Position numbers and translations under genes: made by a program
NCBI GenBank assembly: GCA_910576915.1
Contig: CAJTJT010000002.1
Location: 124,001 to 188,000 of the forward strand
DNA from: an uncultured Elusimicrobiales bacterium
Lineage (GTDB): Bacteria > Elusimicrobiota > Elusimicrobia > Elusimicrobiales > Elusimicrobiaceae
Reading direction: 5' to 3'
Length of the DNA: 64,000 bases
Shown: piece after piece, positions 52,036-61,011 of the stretch
How the letters are laid out: the number at the start of each line of letters is the position of its first letter
Position numbering within the stretch: position 1 is the first letter of the stretch
The notes under the pieces: model-generated
Databases searched by the model: none
Seen by the model: only the letters and a program-made list of their open reading frames with translations
Told to the model about the DNA's origin: nothing

Positions 52036-53965
52036 AAGCAAGGAAGAATGTTCCTCCTGGACGGACGTGGCCGTAGTCATTGACGTCCTTCGCGGCGCCA
52101 CTACCGCGTGCGCGCTGTTGGAACGCGGCAAGCGGGACGTACTCCTGTTTAACGCCGCGCAGCAAGCGGACGCTTTTTTGGCACACCATGCCGATTTTGA
52201 AGCGTTTTCCGATGAGCCTCTTTCCTCCGCCCATGCGGACAATTCGCCTTATTTGGCCTCTAAATCCGCCGCCCGCCAGCCGGGGCTTTTGCTGGCTTCG
52301 GCCGGATGTAAAGCGGCGTGGAACGTACGCCGCGCCGGTGTGGTATTGTTAGGCGGTTTCTGCAATTTTTACGCGCTGGCCGAAACGCTTACTTCCCAGC
52401 CCAAAGACGTCTTGTTAATTCCCGCCGCGTTGTTCGGCCCGGGGAACGAAGAAGAAGATTTGCTCTGCGCCGAAGCGCTTAAAGATTTTATCCAGGGCGT
52501 CGGCACGCCGGAGCGCGCGCTGGGCGAGTTCGGCAATACGATGCGCCTGAAAGAATTTCATGCAAACGGCCCCAAAACGGCGGATAAAGATTCCCGGCTG
52601 GCGTTTAAAATAAACGGCCTGCCCGTGGTGCCGCAGGTTACGTTTGCCGAAGACGGCGCGTTTGCCGTCTGCCATCCGTACGGTTCTCCCGCGCATTGGC
52701 TGGAAGTGACAAAACCCGCTGCGCCGCAAGCGCCCGCGGCGGAGCCGGCCGAAGCCCCGGTGCAACCCGCCGCCGTGCAGGAAGAAACGCCCGCGCAGGA
52801 AACTGCCCCGGTGCAAGAAGCGGCGGTGAAAACCTCTTCGCTTAAAAGTTTGTTCGGCGGGCTGGCAAAGTCCGTCAAAGAAGAAGCGCTCTCTTTAAAA
52901 GAAAAAGCCGCCGAAGCGGCCGCCGACCCGAAAGCGGCGGAAGCCAAATCCAAATTAAAAGGCTTTTTCTCCGATATTGTGCGCTCGGTAAAAGAAGAAA
53001 AGAAAGAGCTGGAAGAATCCCTTTTCCAGGGTGCTCCGCGCCAGCCGTCCGAAGAGCGTTCCTATACGCTAAACAGCGACGACCCGTTCGACGCGCTGAT
53101 GAAGCAGTCCTCCGCACAGGCGGACGCTCCCGCGCAAGAAGCTGTTTCCCCGGCCAAACCCGCCGCGCCGCAGCAAGAAACGCCCGCGCGGGAAGAAGCG
53201 GTACAACCCGCCGAGCCGCAGGCTGTGGAATCCGTTACCCTGCCGGGCGAAGTGACGTTTTCGGGCAAAGCCGCCGGGTTTGCAGAAACCAAGAAAAAGA
53301 AAAAAGCCATCGTACTGTTTTCGGGCGGACTTGATTCCACCACGTGCTTATACTGGGCCCTGGAACACGGTTACGAGTGCGAAGCGCTGACCGTTTCCTA
53401 CGGCCAGCGGCACGACCGCGAAGTACTGGCCGCGCAGATGATTGCGCGCAATTTAGGCGTAAAACACCATTTGATTACGCTCAACTTGCCGTGGCTTGTT
53501 TCCAGTTCGCTCGTGGATAAAAACCAGCAAATTCCCGACGTGGCGTTGGAAGACATCCCCAAAGAGGGCATTCCGTCCACCTACGTTCCGGGCCGGAATT
53601 TGATGTTCCTGTCGATTGCCGGGTCCTTGTTGGATTCCATCGGCGCGGATGCGATTATCGCCGGGCCGAACGCCATTGATTTTTCCGGCTACCCGGATTG
53701 TACGCCCGCGTTCTTTAAAGCGGCGGCCGACGCGCTTAACCGCGGTACCAAAATGGGCGTGACGGAAGGAATTGAAGTGCTCGCGCCGCTGATGCGTTTA
53801 TCCAAAACGCAAATCGTGCAGCTGGCGGCCAAACTCAAAGTGCCGTTCGAACTGACGTGGAGCTGCTACGCGGGCGGTAAAAAACCGTGCGGACATTGTG
53901 ATTCCTGCAAACTCCGCGCCAAAGGGTTTGAAGAAGCCGGCGTGCGCGATACCTCGCTTGATTAA
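52016..53965 (+). CDS. ComB-like / QueC fusion protein
   Basis: 649 residues. Residues 1-235 resemble 2-phosphosulfolactate phosphatase (ComB): VIDVLRGATTACALLERG, LLLASAGCKAAWNVRRAGVV, LLGGFCNFYALAETL, GPGNEEEDLLCAEAL. Residues 236-425 are a Pro, Ala, Glu and Gln-rich linker with two similar amphipathic helices (LFGGLAKSVKEEA and FFSDIVRSVKEEK). Residues 426-649 are a full 7-cyano-7-deazaguanine synthase: PP-loop LFSGGLDSTTC, YVPGRNLMFLSIA, zinc cysteines C617, C625, C628, C631. The QueC half should act in queuosine/preQ0 synthesis; the role of the ComB-like half is unknown. Confidence 0.87.
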   Translation: MNVLIARSKEECSSWTDVAVVIDVLRGATTACALLERGKRDVLLFNAAQQADAFLAHHADFEAFSDEPLSSAHADNSPYLASKSAARQPGLLLASAGCKAAWNVRRAGVVLLGGFCNFYALAETLTSQPKDVLLIPAALFGPGNEEEDLLCAEALKDFIQGVGTPERALGEFGNTMRLKEFHANGPKTADKDSRLAFKINGLPVVPQVTFAEDGAFAVCHPYGSPAHWLEVTKPAAPQAPAAEPAEAPVQPAAVQEETPAQETAPVQEAAVKTSSLKSLFGGLAKSVKEEALSLKEKAAEAAADPKAAEAKSKLKGFFSDIVRSVKEEKKELEESLFQGAPRQPSEERSYTLNSDDPFDALMKQSSAQADAPAQEAVSPAKPAAPQQETPAREEAVQPAEPQAVESVTLPGEVTFSGKAAGFAETKKKKKAIVLFSGGLDSTTCLYWALEHGYECEALTVSYGQRHDREVLAAQMIARNLGVKHHLITLNLPWLVSSSLVDKNQQIPDVALEDIPKEGIPSTYVPGRNLMFLSIAGSLLDSIGADAIIAGPNAIDFSGYPDCTPAFFKAAADALNRGTKMGVTEGIEVLAPLMRLSKTQIVQLAAKLKVPFELTWSCYAGGKKPCGHCDSCKLRAKGFEEAGVRDTSLD

Positions 53966-53974
53966 GGAGCGTTT

Positions 53975-54505
53975 ATGAAGAAAGTATTTTTGATGTTTGC
54001 CATATTCTTCTTTTCCTTAGCGGCTTTTGCCAAGGCGGAAAAAGCGGATAATTTCGTGGAAGCGGGTGCGCCCGCCGAGTGTAATCTGCCCGTAGAAGCG
54101 GCGACAGTAAAATCCGCGCCGCAAGCTCCGGCGGAAACGCAAAAAACACTGACCCCGGCGGAGCAGAAAAAGCTGTTTAAAGCGCGCCGGAAACTCATCA
54201 AAAAACTGGTCAAAGCGTACCGCAAAGCGCCGGAAGCGGAAAAACCCGCTATTAAAGCCCAGCTGGCGGAAGTGGTTTCGCAGGGGGTGGACGCGGGTAT
54301 CAGCTATGTAAAGGGCCGTATCGCCGCCGAACGCGCCAATTTGGATAATTGGGAAGCGAAGGTAAAAGCCGAAGAAGCCGACCTGCCCGCCGTCAAAGCG
54401 CAGCGGGTGGAAGATTTGCTGTCCGGCGAAGCCAAACGCAAACACAAAGCCGCCAAAAAAGCGTGGAAGAAACAAATGAAGGAAGCTAAACGCCACATGC
54501 GTTAA
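53975..54505 (+). CDS. Exported Lys/Ala-rich helical protein
   Basis: 176 residues. Signal peptide (MKKVFLMFAIFFFSLAAFAK), one cysteine (AECNLP), then a very basic helical body (KARRKLIKKLVKAYRKAPEA and KRKHKAAKKAWKKQMKEAKR). Could bind nucleic acid or polyanions by charge, but nothing in the sequence fixes a function. Last gene of the rlmN operon. Confidence 0.6.
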   Translation: MKKVFLMFAIFFFSLAAFAKAEKADNFVEAGAPAECNLPVEAATVKSAPQAPAETQKTLTPAEQKKLFKARRKLIKKLVKAYRKAPEAEKPAIKAQLAEVVSQGVDAGISYVKGRIAAERANLDNWEAKVKAEEADLPAVKAQRVEDLLSGEAKRKHKAAKKAWKKQMKEAKRHMR

Positions 54506-54528
54506 TTGTCGGCCTGCTTTACATGATA

Positions 54529-54562
54529 ACGCGCTCCGGGTATTTCCCCGGGGCGCGTTTTT
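54529..54562 (+). terminator. Rho-independent terminator
   Basis: ACGCGCTCCGGG / CCCGGGGCGCGT stem followed by TTTTTG. Confidence 0.75.
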
Positions 54563-54578
54563 GTTTCTGCGGAAGAGG

Positions 54579-54606
54579 TTGACCCGTTTTTTTTTTTTGA
54601 TATTAT
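54579..54606 (+). promoter_or_regulatory. T12-spacer promoter of pilin gene 4
   Basis: TTGACC (54579-54584), spacer CG-T12-GA (16 bp), TATTAT (54601-54606); 29 nt to the start codon, the shortest leader of the five. Confidence 0.78.
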
Positions 54607-54635
54607 GGGGATAATTCTAATAGGGGGAATGTCCC

Positions 54636-55172
54636 ATGTATCAAAAGCGCGGTTTTACGTTGATAGAACTTTTAGTCGTTGTGTTAATCATCGGTATTTT
54701 ATCGGCGGTGGCACTGCCGCAGTATCAGGTGGCCGTGGAAAAAGCGCGGTTGGCGCGCGTTATGAGTAACGTTAAAACGATAAAAAACTCGGCGGAGCTG
54801 TATTACCTGGCGAACGGAAAATATGAAGACGATTTACGAGTAATGGATATCGGCGGTATCAGCGGATGCACGACTAAAACGGGCGGGCAAATACATTGTA
54901 GCGATGAATGGTATGACTGGAAATATACCAATACGGATGCCGGATGGGCTGCTATTGGGCACACGATGCCTTATGGCAAATATCGTACGGGCTTTCTAAT
55001 TTATGGGGATTATAATTCCCAGTCGCCCGGAACATATGAATGCTGGGCCAAAACTTCCGACCCTGTGGCCGTGCGTGTATGTAAATCCTTTGGGGGTGTT
55101 AAACTCCGGGAAGACCGCTGCCGGCCCGTGGAGGCCAATATCGGCGCATGCACGGTATTTCGCCTTCCGTAA
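54636..55172 (+). CDS. Type IV pilin-like protein 4
   Basis: 178 residues. Leader MYQKRG, then FTLIELLVVVLIIGILSAVA and ALPQYQVAVEKARLARVMSN. Six cysteines in the head (SGCTTKTG, IHCSDEW, YECWAKTS, VRVCKSFGG, EDRCRPVE, IGACTVF), suggesting three disulphides. The context AGGGGGAATGTCCCATGTAT closely matches the start of pilin 1, which helps fix the latter's true start. Confidence 0.88.
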   Translation: MYQKRGFTLIELLVVVLIIGILSAVALPQYQVAVEKARLARVMSNVKTIKNSAELYYLANGKYEDDLRVMDIGGISGCTTKTGGQIHCSDEWYDWKYTNTDAGWAAIGHTMPYGKYRTGFLIYGDYNSQSPGTYECWAKTSDPVAVRVCKSFGGVKLREDRCRPVEANIGACTVFRLP

Positions 55173-55183
55173 TCTTGTACAAT

Positions 55184-55215
55184 TAAAAACCCCCGGATAA
55201 CCAGGGGTTTTTTAA
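55184..55215. terminator. Bidirectional terminator after pilin 4
   Basis: AAAACCCCCGG / CCAGGGGTTTTTT hairpin just before the stop of the converging ACT protein gene. Confidence 0.75.
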
Positions 55216-55626
55216 TTATTCAAATAAGTTGGAAGATTCTAATGCGTTTAAGGCTTTGGTGATGTCGTTCACCACCACAATCCACCGGCTGATATTGCCC
55301 GGCCCGGCCGCGCCGTAAATGCTGGTGATGTTGATGCCTTGGTCGAACAGAACGGCCCCGATGTCCCGCGCCAAACCCACGCGGTCATGCGCATCAATGC
55401 AGATGGCGTCTGTTTTTACGCTGGTAAACCCTGCTTTAGTCAGCGCGTGGCTGATTTCCTGGTCGTACGGAACGGCCAGGCGTACGACGGCTGCGTCGTA
55501 GCGCACATCCTGCGAGATGGCAATCAAGCCCACATTATCGCGCACGAAAAGTTCGGCGAAGTTTTTTAGCGCGCCCGGTTCATTAATTAAAAATACGCTG
55601 TATTGCTTTACTACATTAATTGACAT
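55216..55626 (-). CDS. Tandem ACT-domain protein
   Basis: 136 residues forming two ACT domains: residues 5-70 (YSVFLINEPGALKNFAELFV) and 72-134 (AICIDAHDRVGLARDIGAVL followed by INITSIYGA). Such free-standing proteins bind amino acids and act as regulators in some species. Ligand unknown. Ribosome site AAGGGG. Confidence 0.8.
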   Translation of the reverse strand: MSINVVKQYSVFLINEPGALKNFAELFVRDNVGLIAISQDVRYDAAVVRLAVPYDQEISHALTKAGFTSVKTDAICIDAHDRVGLARDIGAVLFDQGINITSIYGAAGPGNISRWIVVVNDITKALNALESSNLFE

Positions 55627-55748
55627 GCAAACCCCTTGTACTGCGTATTAATATCTCTTTTTTTCATTATATCAAACCTGCAAAAAAAACGGAACGGTTT
55701 TATATGAAAATCCGTTCCGCTTGTGCCCGACGTAAAAACGATTTAAAA

Positions 55749-56543
55749 TCAGCGGCTTTCCGGCTCCGTCCTGCGGATGATTTTAAGCATTTGCGCGTGT
55801 ATTTTGCCGTTGCTTGCAAGAAGCGTTTTTCCGTAATCCTGGATGCGTTTAAATTTTTTGCCGTCAAACCCGGTTACTTTGCCGCCCGCTTCCTGCAAAA
55901 TCAGAATCCCGGCCGACACATCCCACGGGTTTAAAGCGTCTTCCCAGTAACCGTCGGCGCGTCCGGCGGCCAGCCAGCATAAATCAAGCGCGGCCGAACC
56001 CAGGCGGCGCACGTCGTGCGACGCGTTTAAAAAACCTTCAAAACGTTTGAGTAAGGCGGGCATACGCTCGAAACGGTCGTACGGGAACCCGGTTATCAGC
56101 AGGGAGCCCGACAGGTTGGATACGCCGGAAACGTGTATTTTTTTGCCGTTTAGCGTGGCCCCTTTACCTTTTTGGGCCAAAAATGTTTCGCCCGTAACGG
56201 CGTTTTTTACGCCGCCCAGCACGGGTTCGTTTTTATAAAAAAGCGCGATAGACGTACTGCACTGCGGGAAGGTGTGGGCGAAGTTGGTGGTGCCGTCAAT
56301 CGGGTCCACCACCCAGGTAAAATCGGAGCCTGTGTTTTTAAGGCCGTTTTCTTCGGCCAGGTAGTCGTGCTGCGGGAAATTTTTGCGGATGACGGACAGT
56401 ACCGCTTTTTGGGCGGCAACATCCGCCGCGGTTACCAAATTGGCTTTGCCTTTCAGTTCGTAACCCACTTTGCCGAATTTGGCGCGCACCACTTTGGCGG
56501 CAGCTTCTAAGGCTTGTTGCAGGACGGCAAATTCTTTTTTCAT
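55749..56543 (-). CDS. suhB: Inositol monophosphatase-family protein
   Basis: 264 residues, Mg2+-dependent sugar-phosphate phosphatase. Motifs EENG (residue 62 region), WVVDPIDGTTNFAHTFP and, near the C-terminus, LNPWDVSAGILILQEAGGKV. Family includes SuhB and CysQ; the exact substrate is not clear, so the symbol is a family-level guess. Start overlaps the upstream nuclease stop by 4 nt (ATGA). Confidence 0.85.
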   Translation of the reverse strand: MKKEFAVLQQALEAAAKVVRAKFGKVGYELKGKANLVTAADVAAQKAVLSVIRKNFPQHDYLAEENGLKNTGSDFTWVVDPIDGTTNFAHTFPQCSTSIALFYKNEPVLGGVKNAVTGETFLAQKGKGATLNGKKIHVSGVSNLSGSLLITGFPYDRFERMPALLKRFEGFLNASHDVRRLGSAALDLCWLAAGRADGYWEDALNPWDVSAGILILQEAGGKVTGFDGKKFKRIQDYGKTLLASNGKIHAQMLKIIRRTEPESR

Positions 56544-58030
56544 TTTTTAAGATTTAATACTTCGGCGGCTTTAAGTTTGTTCTCTAGGTCCAGCATGGCT
56601 TTGCAGTCGTCTTCGTTGTACATGAGCACTTTGTTTAACAGCTCGTCGTTGCCGGTTTTCAGCCAGCTTGTAAAGTAGACCATGCTGTCCATCGCGCCGC
56701 AGTCGTCCTGCCGCCAGTTGAACCCGAAGGCGGGCGCGGCGGCTTTTAACGAAAAGCTCGGCGCGGGCAGATAGAAAGCCTTGTTGACGGCTACTTTTAA
56801 GTCGTAACAGATACTGCAAAGGGCTTTTAGTTTGGCAGAGTCCTGCGGGTTTTTGTCCGCCAGGTTTTTCATTTTTTTAACTTCGTATTCCGTCCAGTGG
56901 TAGAGGGCGGTGTCGTTAAAATCTTTGATGTAATCGTAAAATTGTTCAAAAATTTTGATTTCTTCTTCCGGCGTTTTGGCTACAAAACTGACGTATTTGT
57001 CTTCTTCTTTATCCCAAATGCCGATGAGGTAGACGAACGACACGTTATCTTTGGTAAACGTTTCCGTGGCTTCGAAATCGAAATACAAATTATATTTTTT
57101 CTGCGGCGGGGGGAAGTGGCCCGCTTCGCGCAGGATGGGTTTATTGTGCAAATACGCCTGCGCGTTGTAGTAGGAATCGGTGGCATGGGGTTCTTCCAAA
57201 ATCCCTTGCAGTTTTTCCAGCCCCGCGTGCGCTACATCGTCGGTAGTGTGCATGCCGTTAATTTTTAGGCATTGGCGCATTTCGGTGTTCAGTCCGGGCA
57301 GCATGAGTAAATCTTTGGTTTGCGCCATTACTTTATTGGCGTATACGCGCCACGGCGCGCCGGCCGCTTTGGGCGGTTTGTGCGCTTCGGGCTTGGCTTG
57401 TCCGTCGCGGATGCTGCGCCAGTAGGCCAGTTCGCGGGCCAGGCGGTCCGCATGGTCCTGGTATTCCACGGATATTTGACGGTCTTTTAAAAATACGCGC
57501 GCGGCTTCGGGCGTGTGCTTTTGCGTAACGCCCAAAATGCGGTTGAGCAGGCTGACCTGCAGCGCATAATGTTCTTTTAAATCGTGTGCGCGCTTAAATT
57601 GGTAAATGCGGTAGTGATAGTTACCGAAGACGCTTTTGCCTTCGTTAAAACGTACGAGCAAGTTGACGCTTCCGTAAACGCTTTCGGGCAGGTTCCACAG
57701 CTGGGCGTTGGCGACGGCGGATTCCCCGCGCGCCATGGCGGCCAGGGTGTTTTTAAAACGTTCCGTTTCGTTGTCGCCCGATACAAAAACCACGCCCGGG
57801 AATTCTTTTTTTATCCATTCGTCGCGGACGCTGCGGTCCGTGCGGATTTTTAAATTTTCGTAGCGGTTGGCTTCGGGCACTGCTTCTTCGCGCGGCGCGT
57901 GAAAAGAGCACCACACGCTAAACGGGTCTTCCAAAAGCGTATACATCCGGGAGGCGTTAAAATCCTGCCTGCCGGGGGTGCGGCCGTCCGAAAGGGTATT
58001 AAATAAGGTTTGAAGGTCTTGCTCTGTCAT
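56540..58030 (-). CDS. TM0106-type RecB-like nuclease with RNase H-like domain
   Basis: 496 residues. N-terminal part (ASRMYTLLEDPFSVWCSFHA, LKIRTDRSVRDEWIKKEFPG) has the RecB-like fold. The C-terminal half is a DEDD/RNase H-like domain with NLYFDFEATET, YHWTEYEVKKM, SLKAAAPAFGFNW and YNEDDCKAMLDLE. A central helix-hairpin region sits at LPGLNTEMRQCLKINGMHTT. Probably DNA or RNA processing; partner unknown. Confidence 0.82.
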   Translation of the reverse strand: MTEQDLQTLFNTLSDGRTPGRQDFNASRMYTLLEDPFSVWCSFHAPREEAVPEANRYENLKIRTDRSVRDEWIKKEFPGVVFVSGDNETERFKNTLAAMARGESAVANAQLWNLPESVYGSVNLLVRFNEGKSVFGNYHYRIYQFKRAHDLKEHYALQVSLLNRILGVTQKHTPEAARVFLKDRQISVEYQDHADRLARELAYWRSIRDGQAKPEAHKPPKAAGAPWRVYANKVMAQTKDLLMLPGLNTEMRQCLKINGMHTTDDVAHAGLEKLQGILEEPHATDSYYNAQAYLHNKPILREAGHFPPPQKKYNLYFDFEATETFTKDNVSFVYLIGIWDKEEDKYVSFVAKTPEEEIKIFEQFYDYIKDFNDTALYHWTEYEVKKMKNLADKNPQDSAKLKALCSICYDLKVAVNKAFYLPAPSFSLKAAAPAFGFNWRQDDCGAMDSMVYFTSWLKTGNDELLNKVLMYNEDDCKAMLDLENKLKAAEVLNLKK

Positions 58031-58124
58031 TACAAGTTATTTTATCTTTTTTAGAGAGGGAATAAAACCGTTTTTTGGCTTCTTGCCAAAGCGGGCGTAT
58101 TTTTGATAGCATACAATTTCACGT

Positions 58125-58613
58125 ATGACAGCAAATTTACAAACCAAAATAACCCCGGGCGCCTTAATCAACCCGGATAAAATTTTAATTGTAAACGGGA
58201 AAACGGATAAAAAAACCCTGATATCTCTGCTGGTGAAAACCGCCTGCCGGGGCTTTGCGCAGCTGGATGCAGACGAAGTGACCGCCCAGGTGCTCAAACG
58301 CGAGGAAGGCTTTGGCACTGCGCTGGAAACGGGCCTTGCCATTCCGCATGCCCGGCTGGAAGAGTTGGATGCTTTTTCCGCGGCCATGGCTGTTTTGCCG
58401 GAGCCGCTGGCGGATGAAAAAAATCCGTCTGCGCCCACGCGCGTGATGTTTTTATTCCTTTCCCCGGGCTGCCCGGCGTTTTTTAAACAGCATTTGCAGC
58501 TGCTCGCGGCACTGGCGGAAACGTTCCGGCCCGCGTTTGTGGAAGAACTTGCCCAACTGGCGGACCCGGCGCAAATCGCCCAAAAGATTACCCAAAAGAA
58601 TATGGTAAAATAA
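58125..58613 (+). CDS. PTS EIIA-like protein (PtsN type)
   Basis: 162 residues, fructose/nitrogen-type EIIA domain. Phosphorylation His in ALETGLAIPHARLEEL; FLFLSPGCPAFFKQHLQLLA is also typical. May regulate rather than transport, as no membrane PTS genes are near. TACAAT ends 7 nt before the ATG with no Shine-Dalgarno: probable leaderless mRNA. Followed 4 nt later by def. Confidence 0.85.
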   Translation: MTANLQTKITPGALINPDKILIVNGKTDKKTLISLLVKTACRGFAQLDADEVTAQVLKREEGFGTALETGLAIPHARLEELDAFSAAMAVLPEPLADEKNPSAPTRVMFLFLSPGCPAFFKQHLQLLAALAETFRPAFVEELAQLADPAQIAQKITQKNMVK

Positions 58614-58617
58614 CTGT

Positions 58618-59142
58618 ATGGCAATACTGCGCGTAACTAAATACGGCGAAGACATCCTCCGCCAAAAGTTAAAACCCGTTGATTTTGAAACGATTAAACC
58701 CATCCTGCCCAAACTGTTAAAGGACATGGAAGAAACCTGCCTTGCGGTGCGGGGCGTGGGGTTGGCGGCCAACCAAATCGGGCTGGATTACCGCCTGGCG
58801 GTTATTTTGATACCGGAGTCGGACGAAGAAAACGCGCCGCTCAAACGTTACGTTATCATTAACCCGGAAATCGTATCCATGCGCGGGGAAAAGCTGGAAG
58901 AAGAAGGATGCCTTTCGCTGCCCGGTTTATGGGCCGAGGTCAAACGCGCCACGGACGTTACGCTTAAATATACCGACGAAAACGGCAAAGAACACGTCAA
59001 ACGCGCGCGCGGGTTACTCGCCAAGGCGTTCCAGCACGAGGTGGACCACTTGGACGGCAAGCTGTTTATCGATTTGGTGGACCCGAAACTCAAGCCGGAG
59101 CTGAAAAAAGCCATTAAAAAGCTGCGGCCGAAATGGAACTGA
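58618..59142 (+). CDS. def: Peptide deformylase
   Basis: 174 residues. Removes the formyl group from nascent proteins. Three canonical motifs: GVGLAANQIGLD, EEGCLSLPGL (metal Cys) and QHEVDHLDGKLFIDLV (HExxH). Complete. Second gene of a ptsN-def operon. Confidence 0.96.
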   Translation: MAILRVTKYGEDILRQKLKPVDFETIKPILPKLLKDMEETCLAVRGVGLAANQIGLDYRLAVILIPESDEENAPLKRYVIINPEIVSMRGEKLEEEGCLSLPGLWAEVKRATDVTLKYTDENGKEHVKRARGLLAKAFQHEVDHLDGKLFIDLVDPKLKPELKKAIKKLRPKWN

Positions 59143-59150
59143 TTTTAAAT

Positions 59151-59180
59151 TACGCCCCGGAGAAACGCTCCGGGGCGTTT
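59151..59180. terminator. Bidirectional terminator between def and gpmA
   Basis: ACGCCCCGGAG / CTCCGGGGCGT hairpin followed by TTT-rich sequence. Confidence 0.8.
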
Positions 59181-59185
59181 TCATT

Positions 59186-59932
59186 TTATTTGGTTTTTCC
59201 CTGTGCGGCCACGGCGGCCATTTTGCGTTTGATTTCTTCCGGGTCGCCCAAAAAATAATCTTTCTGCAAAATCCGTCCGTTGTTAAATTCAAACACGTAC
59301 GGTACGCCCGTGGGCAGGTTTAAATTGACGATTTCTTCGTCCGACAGGTTCTTTAAATACTTTACAATCCCGCGCAAACTGTTGCCGTGCGCCGCCACCA
59401 AAATTTCGTCCGCTTCCGCCAGGCGCGGGAAAATGACTTCTTCCCAGTACGGCATTAGCCGTTCCACCGTATCTTTTAAAGATTCCGTCAGCGGTAAATA
59501 AGCGGGCGGTATATTTTCGTAGCGTTTGTCGTTTTGCGGGGCGCGCGGGTCGTCCGGGGCCAGCGCGGGCGGGCGCACGTCGTAACTCCGGCGCCAGATT
59601 TTTACTTGTTCTTCGCCGTATTTGGCGGCGGTTTCGGCCTTGTTGAGGCCCTGCAAGGCTCCGTAGTGTTTTTCGTTGAGCCGCCAGTCCTTTTCCACGG
59701 GCAGCCAATCCTGATCCAGTACGTCGAGCACTTCGTTCAGTGTTTTGACGGCGCGTTTTAGGTAAGACGTATACGCCGCGTCAAAATAAAACCCGGCGTC
59801 TTTTAACAGTTCCCCGGCCCGGCGGGCTTCCTGTACGCCCAGCGGCGTCAGGTCCACATCCGTCCAGCCCGTAAAACGGTTTTCCAAATTCCATTGGCTT
59901 TGCCCATGGCGAAGCAGTACGATTCTTTTCAT
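59186..59932 (-). CDS. gpmA: 2,3-bisphosphoglycerate-dependent phosphoglycerate mutase
   Basis: 248 residues. [20 protein letters not shown] has the phospho-His; [20 protein letters not shown] and [16 protein letters not shown] carry the second catalytic His; [19 protein letters not shown] is intact. Interconverts 3- and 2-phosphoglycerate, feeding enolase encoded elsewhere in the window. Ribosome site AGGGGGAT. Confidence 0.95.
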   Translation of the reverse strand: MKRIVLLRHGQSQWNLENRFTGWTDVDLTPLGVQEARRAGELLKDAGFYFDAAYTSYLKRAVKTLNEVLDVLDQDWLPVEKDWRLNEKHYGALQGLNKAETAAKYGEEQVKIWRRSYDVRPPALAPDDPRAPQNDKRYENIPPAYLPLTESLKDTVERLMPYWEEVIFPRLAEADEILVAAHGNSLRGIVKYLKNLSDEEIVNLNLPTGVPYVFEFNNGRILQKDYFLGDPEEIKRKMAAVAAQGKTK

Positions 59933-60038
59933 AATATCCCCCTATATATAGGTAGCATACGCACAAGTCGGCTTTTTGGCGCGGGGTAAAAAGGATTAGC
60001 CCGCGCGAAAAAGTTATAATAATAGAAAGGTGATTTTT

Positions 60039-60767
60039 ATGAAAAAAGTTTGCATTATGAAGTTTGGCGGCAATACGCTGGCCAATAAACAAAAACTTTT
60101 AATGGCGGCTGATTTAATCAAATCCCGCTACGACGACGGTTTTATTCCCGTGATTGTGGCTTCGGCCAACGGCAATTTAACGGACGTACTGTTGGACCAC
60201 GCCTACAGCATCGCCGCCAACCCGGATAAACGCGAGTTGGATATGCTCGTCACCACCGGCGAACGCGTCAGTGTGGCTTTGCTGTCTATCGCTTTACGCG
60301 CGATTGGAGTGCCGTCCGTGTCGCTGACGGGCTCGCAAATCGGCCTGATTACCACCTGCACGCATACGGGCGCGGATATTTTATCTTTAAAAGGCGACCG
60401 CCTGGTGCGGGAAATTGAATTCGGTCACGTTCCCGTAGTGGCCGGGTTCCAGGGCATTGGGGAAAATAAAGAAATCACCACGCTTAAACGCGGCGGGTCG
60501 GATGTGTCCGCTGTGTTTTTAGCCAGCCAGCTGGGCGCGGACCACGTAGAAATGATTAAAGATGTGGACGGCGTGTATTCCGCCGACCCCAATAAAGACG
60601 AAAAAGCCCAAAAATACGAAGTGCTGGATTTTGACGAAATGTACAAACTCGCCTTGAACGGGGCGAACGTACTCCACCCGGATGCCGTGCGCCTGGCCAA
60701 AGAAAAGGGCGTGGAAATCCGTATCGTGCACTACCAAACGGGGCAGACGGGCACGGTGATTAAATAG
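60039..60767 (+). CDS. Aspartokinase catalytic domain without ACT domains
   Basis: 242 residues. Amino acid kinase fold: MKFGGNTLANKQKLLMAADL (phosphate loop), TTGERVSVALLSIALRAIG, TTLKRGGSDVSAVFLASQLG, VDGVYSADPNKDEKAQKYEV and GANVLHPDAVRLAKEKG, all as in LysC. It ends just where the two ACT regulatory domains normally begin. It may be insensitive to feedback or take a separate ACT partner (the 55216 protein is a candidate by content only). ATG 60039 follows AAAGG. Confidence 0.85.
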   Translation: MKKVCIMKFGGNTLANKQKLLMAADLIKSRYDDGFIPVIVASANGNLTDVLLDHAYSIAANPDKRELDMLVTTGERVSVALLSIALRAIGVPSVSLTGSQIGLITTCTHTGADILSLKGDRLVREIEFGHVPVVAGFQGIGENKEITTLKRGGSDVSAVFLASQLGADHVEMIKDVDGVYSADPNKDEKAQKYEVLDFDEMYKLALNGANVLHPDAVRLAKEKGVEIRIVHYQTGQTGTVIK

Positions 60768-60776
60768 GAACTGCCT

Positions 60777-61004
60777 ATGTGGAGCCTTTTGGACCGAAAC
60801 TATGGTTTAGTTATATGCGTTGCCTTTTTTGTACTTATGTTGTGGAAAGGCATAGCTCTCTTGCCGGTTTCGGACGCCGCCAAACACTGGCTTTGGTGGG
60901 GCTCAATGGCCTCAACAGTCGTTTATTTGGCTGTATTGCTGGTCCGGTTCCTGCGGTGCCTGCCGTTTGGCGGCGGAGCAAATTATTTAGACCCAAAAAA
61001 ATGA
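60777..61004 (+). CDS. Small two-helix membrane protein
   Basis: 75 residues; two membrane segments (LVICVAFFVLMLWKGIALLP and STVVYLAVLLVRFLRCL). No family recognised. Starts 9 nt after the aspartokinase stop and is followed by another tiny membrane gene, so all three are probably one operon. Confidence 0.6.
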   Translation: MWSLLDRNYGLVICVAFFVLMLWKGIALLPVSDAAKHWLWWGSMASTVVYLAVLLVRFLRCLPFGGGANYLDPKK

Positions 61005-61011
61005 GAGGGAA

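Noticed and set aside
52016..53965. The ComB-QueC frame as a misassembly of two genes
   Set aside because: The long linker is continuous, codon use is uniform, and there is no internal stop, ribosome site or start context before the QueC part; still worth confirming in relatives.
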